A DNA stretch of 6,643 nucleotides, taken from Candidatus Aenigmatarchaeota archaeon (GTDB lineage: Archaea > Aenigmatarchaeota > Aenigmatarchaeia > QMZP01). The stretch covers positions 1-6,643 of the forward strand of contig JACQOD010000083.1 of the NCBI GenBank assembly GCA_016202725.1, read 5' to 3'. The position numbers and the translations under genes were made by a program. Below are positions 4,946 to 6,643 of this stretch, one piece after another. Every line of letters begins with the position of its first letter. Position 1 is the stretch's first letter. A model generated the notes under the pieces. The model searched no databases, was not told where the DNA came from, and saw nothing but the letters and a program-made list of their open reading frames with translations.

Positions 4946-5332
4946 TCAGAGAAAGACCGCGTTCGGGAAGGGGCGGAAGTCGTCGTCTCCGGTGAGGATT
5001 TTCGCGCCGAGGGAACGGGCGGTGGCCGCCACGAAGGCGTCCAGCATGCCGAATTCCCTGTTCCTCTTTCTGGCTTCGGAATGGATGCGACCCGCTTCAA
5101 TGCTTATTTCTTGCGTGACGCTTACCAGGGAGGAGAGGGTGGGGATGGCAGAGATGGGGATCTGAGAATCCTTCCCGGTTCTTTGAAATTTGCTCACCAC
5201 TTCTGCGAGGGTTGCGGCAGAGGTGAATATATCGCTGCCGCGGGCTTCCAGAAACTGGGCGACCTTTTTGCCCTTTTCTGAACCTTCCAAATACTCCACC
5301 CACGCATAGGCGTCGAACACGAACCTAACCAT
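4946..5332 (-). CDS. vapC: VapC-type PIN-domain ribonuclease toxin
   Basis: The 128-residue product is a single PIN domain. The metal-binding acidic residues are in their expected places: Asp7 in FVFDAYAWVEYL, Glu44 in TLAEVVSKF, Asp98 in MLDAFVAATA, and Asp116/Asp118 in ILTGDDDF. VapC toxins are Mg-dependent ribonucleases that cleave tRNA or rRNA and are held inactive by VapB. The length is typical. The start at 5332 follows from the FVFDAYAW strand at the N-terminus. It overlaps vapB by eight bases in another frame, and the vapB end provides a GGAAGGAA ribosome-binding stretch, so the two are translationally coupled in the standard antitoxin-first order. A T-tract follows its stop. All active-site residues are intact. 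The RNA target cannot be read from the sequence. Confidence 0.93.
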   Translation of the reverse strand: MVRFVFDAYAWVEYLEGSEKGKKVAQFLEARGSDIFTSAATLAEVVSKFQRTGKDSQIPISAIPTLSSLVSVTQEISIEAGRIHSEARKRNREFGMLDAFVAATARSLGAKILTGDDDFRPFPNAVFL

Positions 5333-5531
5333 GGCTTCCTTCCATCCAGCGCTCGTCTTCCTTCGTGAAGGGGCCAATTCCCTTCGCGGCGCCAAAATAG
5401 CTTTTCTTCACTTTCTCGACCCGGATTTTCACCAATTCTCCCGGATTGAGTCCCTGGGATTCAATCAACTGCCTGGGAACGGTCGCCACCAGGGAACCGC
5501 CGACTTTCCGGAGTCTTGTTATACTTTCCAT
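5325..5531 (-). CDS. vapB: VapB-type antitoxin, AbrB/SpoVT fold
   Basis: The 68-residue product has an N-terminal swapped-hairpin AbrB DNA-binding domain: RKVGGSLVATVPRQLI (8-23) followed by GLNPGELVKIRVEK (27-40). The C-terminal tail, FGAAKGIGPFTKEDERW (46-62), is of the kind that in archaeal VapB proteins lies across the toxin's active site. It should neutralise VapC and, as a dimer or a complex with VapC, repress its own promoter. The ATG at 5531 lies 26 nt from a strong TATA box, which implies a leaderless transcript and ATG in the first codon. The gene starts 21 bases after the nuclease stop and ends inside vapC. Confidence 0.92.
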   Translation of the reverse strand: MESITRLRKVGGSLVATVPRQLIESQGLNPGELVKIRVEKVKKSYFGAAKGIGPFTKEDERWMEGSHG

Positions 5532-5539
5532 GCCATAAA

Positions 5540-5558
5540 ATATAACTTGCTGTTATAT
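5540..5558. promoter_or_regulatory. Inverted repeat at the vapB promoter, candidate VapB operator
   Basis: ATATAAC and GTTATAT are perfect seven-base arms around TTGCT. The repeat lies between the TATA box and the vapB start and overlaps the TATA box itself, so a dimer bound here would block TBP. AbrB-type antitoxins bind palindromic AT-rich sites of this kind. Binding by VapB is inferred. Confidence 0.5.
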
Positions 5559-5567
5559 ATACTTTTC
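5553..5567 (-). promoter_or_regulatory. BRE and TATA box of vapBC, within the 3' end of the nuclease gene
   Basis: The minus strand reads GAAAAG then TATATATAA (5561-5553), the best TATA box in the window with a purine-rich TFB-recognition element before it. Its centre is 26 nt from the vapB ATG. The last bases of the box are the TAA stop codon of the upstream nuclease gene, so vapBC has its own promoter inside that gene. Confidence 0.65.
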
Positions 5568-6011
5568 TGCATTGAGCAGGAAGGCGTTCAGCTTGAAGAG
5601 GGGGACGATCCAGACCCCCGACACTTTTAGGATGTCCTCCTCCCAGAGGGTGACGAGGAGAGGGGATTTCTTTGGGTGATTCGGGGGGAAATCGGCAAGG
5701 GAGCGGATTTTTTTGAATTCCTTCACCCGGATTTTCTGCTTCTCGACCGCTGCCTTCAATTGGTATTTTTTCCCGGGGCGTATGCCCCAGTGTTTGCAGT
5801 CCACCAGGAGGGCGCGGAAGGATTTTTCTGCGACGAGGTCGATCTCGAAGCGCGAGCGGGTTTTGAAGCGGACGTTCCTCCGGACGGACCAGCCGTTTTC
5901 CTCGAATACCTGGCCGACCAATCCCTCGAATTCCTTCCAGTCCATTTGCCCGGCGATCTCTTCGAGGGACAAACCCTTCCCCACCAGCGCAGAAAGCGCT
6001 TCCAGGTCCAT
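5553..6011 (-). CDS. PD-(D/E)XK restriction-endonuclease-like protein
   Basis: The 152-residue product has the core pattern of a PD-(D/E)XK nuclease. A helix with KEFEGLVGQVFEENG (26-40, candidate Glu27 or Glu29) is followed by strand and turn FEIDLVAE with Asp58, then LLVDCKHW with Asp71 and Lys73 as the (D/E)xK pair, then a basic helix (82-104) and a final strand segment (VWIVPLFKL, 133-141). Such proteins cut or repair DNA; relatives include Mrr-like restriction enzymes and archaeal Hjc resolvase. There is no modification methylase nearby, so it is not part of an ordinary two-gene restriction system within this window. The N-terminal 25 residues form a separate small helical segment. The ATG at 6011 is 24-25 nt from a TATA-like box. 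The gene ends within the vapB promoter, and transcription may run on into vapBC. Fold likely; substrate unknown. Confidence 0.8.
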   Translation of the reverse strand: MDLEALSALVGKGLSLEEIAGQMDWKEFEGLVGQVFEENGWSVRRNVRFKTRSRFEIDLVAEKSFRALLVDCKHWGIRPGKKYQLKAAVEKQKIRVKEFKKIRSLADFPPNHPKKSPLLVTLWEEDILKVSGVWIVPLFKLNAFLLNAEKYI

Positions 6012-6029
6012 GCCCTGATTAGCGCGGGG

Positions 6030-6040
6030 AAAAATAAAAG
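6030..6040 (-). promoter_or_regulatory. TATA-like box of the nuclease gene
   Basis: The minus strand reads CTTTTATTTTT, an AT-rich island in GC-rich surroundings, centred 24-25 nt before the ATG at 6011. It supports a leaderless transcript. Confidence 0.55.
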
Positions 6041-6066
6041 CGCCCGGGCATGCTCGCCTGAGAACC

Positions 6067-6099
6067 TCCCGGTGGATTCGTTTTTAAGGAAAACCGGGA
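6067..6099. repeat. Inverted repeat upstream of the nuclease promoter
   Basis: TCCCGGT (6067-6073) and ACCGGGA (6093-6099) are perfect seven-base arms around a 19-base AT-rich loop. It lies 26 bases upstream of the nuclease TATA-like box and could be a distal operator or an old transcript end. Confidence 0.35.
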
Positions 6100-6431
6100 A
6101 GCAGAAGGCTGGATTATACGGAATGCTTGGGAGCCAGGGATATACGAACGGGTTCGTCGCTGGGAGGATACTGATAAACGGGGGCTGGAGGTGGATCCTG
6201 ACCGCTTGAGATTCTTGCTGGCCTCTCCAGGCGGCAGGGGGTGGGCGGCAATCCACCACCATGTCCCTCCACGCCTGCAGCAGCCGGTCCCTCCGCTCCT
6301 TCTTCCGGGCGGTCAGGCATCCAGGGAGGACAGGCCTCTTGCGGCCAGGTACGAGAAGTTTTATAGCCACGGCAAGGTAAAGGTGCTACCCCCACGTCGT
6401 GATTCCCATACCCGGCTTCGAACCCGATCAC

Positions 6432-6601
6432 TAAGAGCCTATCCCGAAACCCCTCCTCCGCGATGGGCCGTGGCGTGCAGGCATCCGCCCGCCGGATGGC
6501 GGTCGTGCGGAACCGGCAGCGTGGGCAGGGGCCGGCTTGCCAGCTCCTTCCAACCCCCGCACTGACGGAAGTCGTCCGGTGCGTTTTGGGACGGGCTCTA
6601 A
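6432..6601. mobile_element. MITE-like non-autonomous transposon with TAA duplication
   Basis: The element (6435-6598, 164 bp) begins GAGCCTATCCCGAAAC and ends with the reverse complement of GAGCCCGTCCCAAAAC. The terminal inverted repeats match at 13 of 16 positions, and all three differences are transitions. TAA flanks both ends (6432-6434 and 6599-6601) as a three-base target duplication. There is no room for a transposase; the interior is GC-rich with a small hairpin (CATCCG/CGGATG, 6482-6498). The ends and the TNA-type target duplication resemble IS5-family elements, from memory, so it would be mobilised by a related transposase elsewhere. Family is uncertain; the repeat-plus-duplication structure is directly visible. 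Confidence 0.65.
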
Positions 6602-6602
6602 G

Positions 6603-6610
6603 CTTAAGAA
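6603..6610 (+). promoter_or_regulatory. Candidate TATA box for a gene entering from the right edge
   Basis: CTTAAGAA is centred 25-26 nt before an ATG at 6632, the same spacing as the other promoters here. It begins two bases after the right TAA of the transposon-like element. Too little coding sequence is visible to confirm it. Confidence 0.3.
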
Positions 6611-6631
6611 GCTTGTGGAGCAGGAATAGGC

Positions 6632-6643
6632 ATGAAGCTATCC
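6632..6643 (+). CDS. Possible gene start, cut by the window edge
   Basis: Only four codons are visible (Met-Lys-Leu-Ser). They are listed because the ATG has a TATA-like box at leaderless distance and GGAG about eleven bases upstream. Product unknown. Confidence 0.25.

Larger units (their letters stand above)
6012..6431. other. Stretch without a convincing gene
   Basis: About 420 bases hold only the nuclease promoter, one inverted repeat at 6067-6099 and overlapping weak frames. A minus-strand frame around 6190-6320 contains a short charged, helical-looking stretch (TARKKERRDRLLQAWRDM), and a TATA-like CTATAAAA lies at 6364-6357, but no clean gene with a start and a sensible composition follows. 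It may be decayed coding sequence. No tRNA or CRISPR pattern is visible. Confidence 0.4.

Noticed and set aside
4705..5100. N-terminal extension of the secreted protein
   Set aside because: The frame is open but overlaps vapC, is rich in Pro, Ser and Arg as expected of a shadow frame, and would place the signal peptide in mid-protein.
6396..6435. tRNA 3' part: GGGTTCGAAGCC on the minus strand looks like a T-arm
   Set aside because: The T-stem has a G-G mismatch and no matching 5' acceptor, D-arm or anticodon arm can be found upstream or across the MITE.
1..6643. CRISPR array, tRNA or rRNA genes
   Set aside because: No regularly spaced repeats, cloverleaf-forming sequence or conserved rRNA stretches were seen on either strand.

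Overview
The window reads as archaeal. The triosephosphate isomerase is the short archaeal type. Five transcription units have a TATA-like box centred 24.5-26 nt before the preferred start codon, the spacing expected for archaeal leaderless transcripts. The restriction-endonuclease-like protein and the AbrB-type VapB are also of kinds common in archaea. The DNA is GC-rich, most strongly in the first 2.8 kb. A sigma-70-like gene sits directly behind the isomerase gene. Bacterial-like sigma factors have been reported from a few DPANN genomes (Rinke et al. 2013, from memory), so a Diapherotrites-like lineage is a reasonable but unproven guess.

Layout, left to right. (1) 1-1146, minus strand: archaeal triosephosphate isomerase, then, one base after its stop, a small ECF-type sigma-70-like protein cut by the window edge. 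(2) 1147-2844: a minus-strand pair, a DprA/Smf-like Rossmann protein followed with an 11-nt overlap by a ComF-like phosphoribosyltransferase. Near-identical 21-bp direct repeats (19/21) lie on both sides of the pair. The gene combination recalls the bacterial ShosTA toxin-antitoxin/antiphage pair. (3) 2974-3756, plus strand, divergent from the DprA gene: a 260-residue protein I do not recognise. It converges on a minus-strand gene (3937-4704) for a probable secreted protein with two EF-hand-like calcium-binding loops. Between them lie an 11-G tract and a strong hairpin. (4) 4946-6011, minus strand: a PD-(D/E)XK nuclease-like protein, then VapB (AbrB fold) and VapC (PIN ribonuclease). The vapB TATA box lies on the last codons and stop of the nuclease gene and overlaps a perfect inverted repeat that could be the VapB operator. 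(5) 6012-6643: about 420 bases with no convincing gene. Next comes a 164-bp MITE-like element with 13/16 terminal inverted repeats and a TAA target duplication. It ends just before a candidate promoter and the first four codons of a possible plus-strand gene cut by the edge.

Read together, a housekeeping operon at the left gives way to a block of defence or stress modules: DprA-PRTase, nuclease-VapBC and a transposon-derived element. That grouping is inference from gene content. The best candidates for something undescribed are the sigma-like gene in an archaeal glycolytic operon, the repeat-flanked DprA-PRTase cassette, and the nuclease-vapB-vapC trio with its overlapping promoter.
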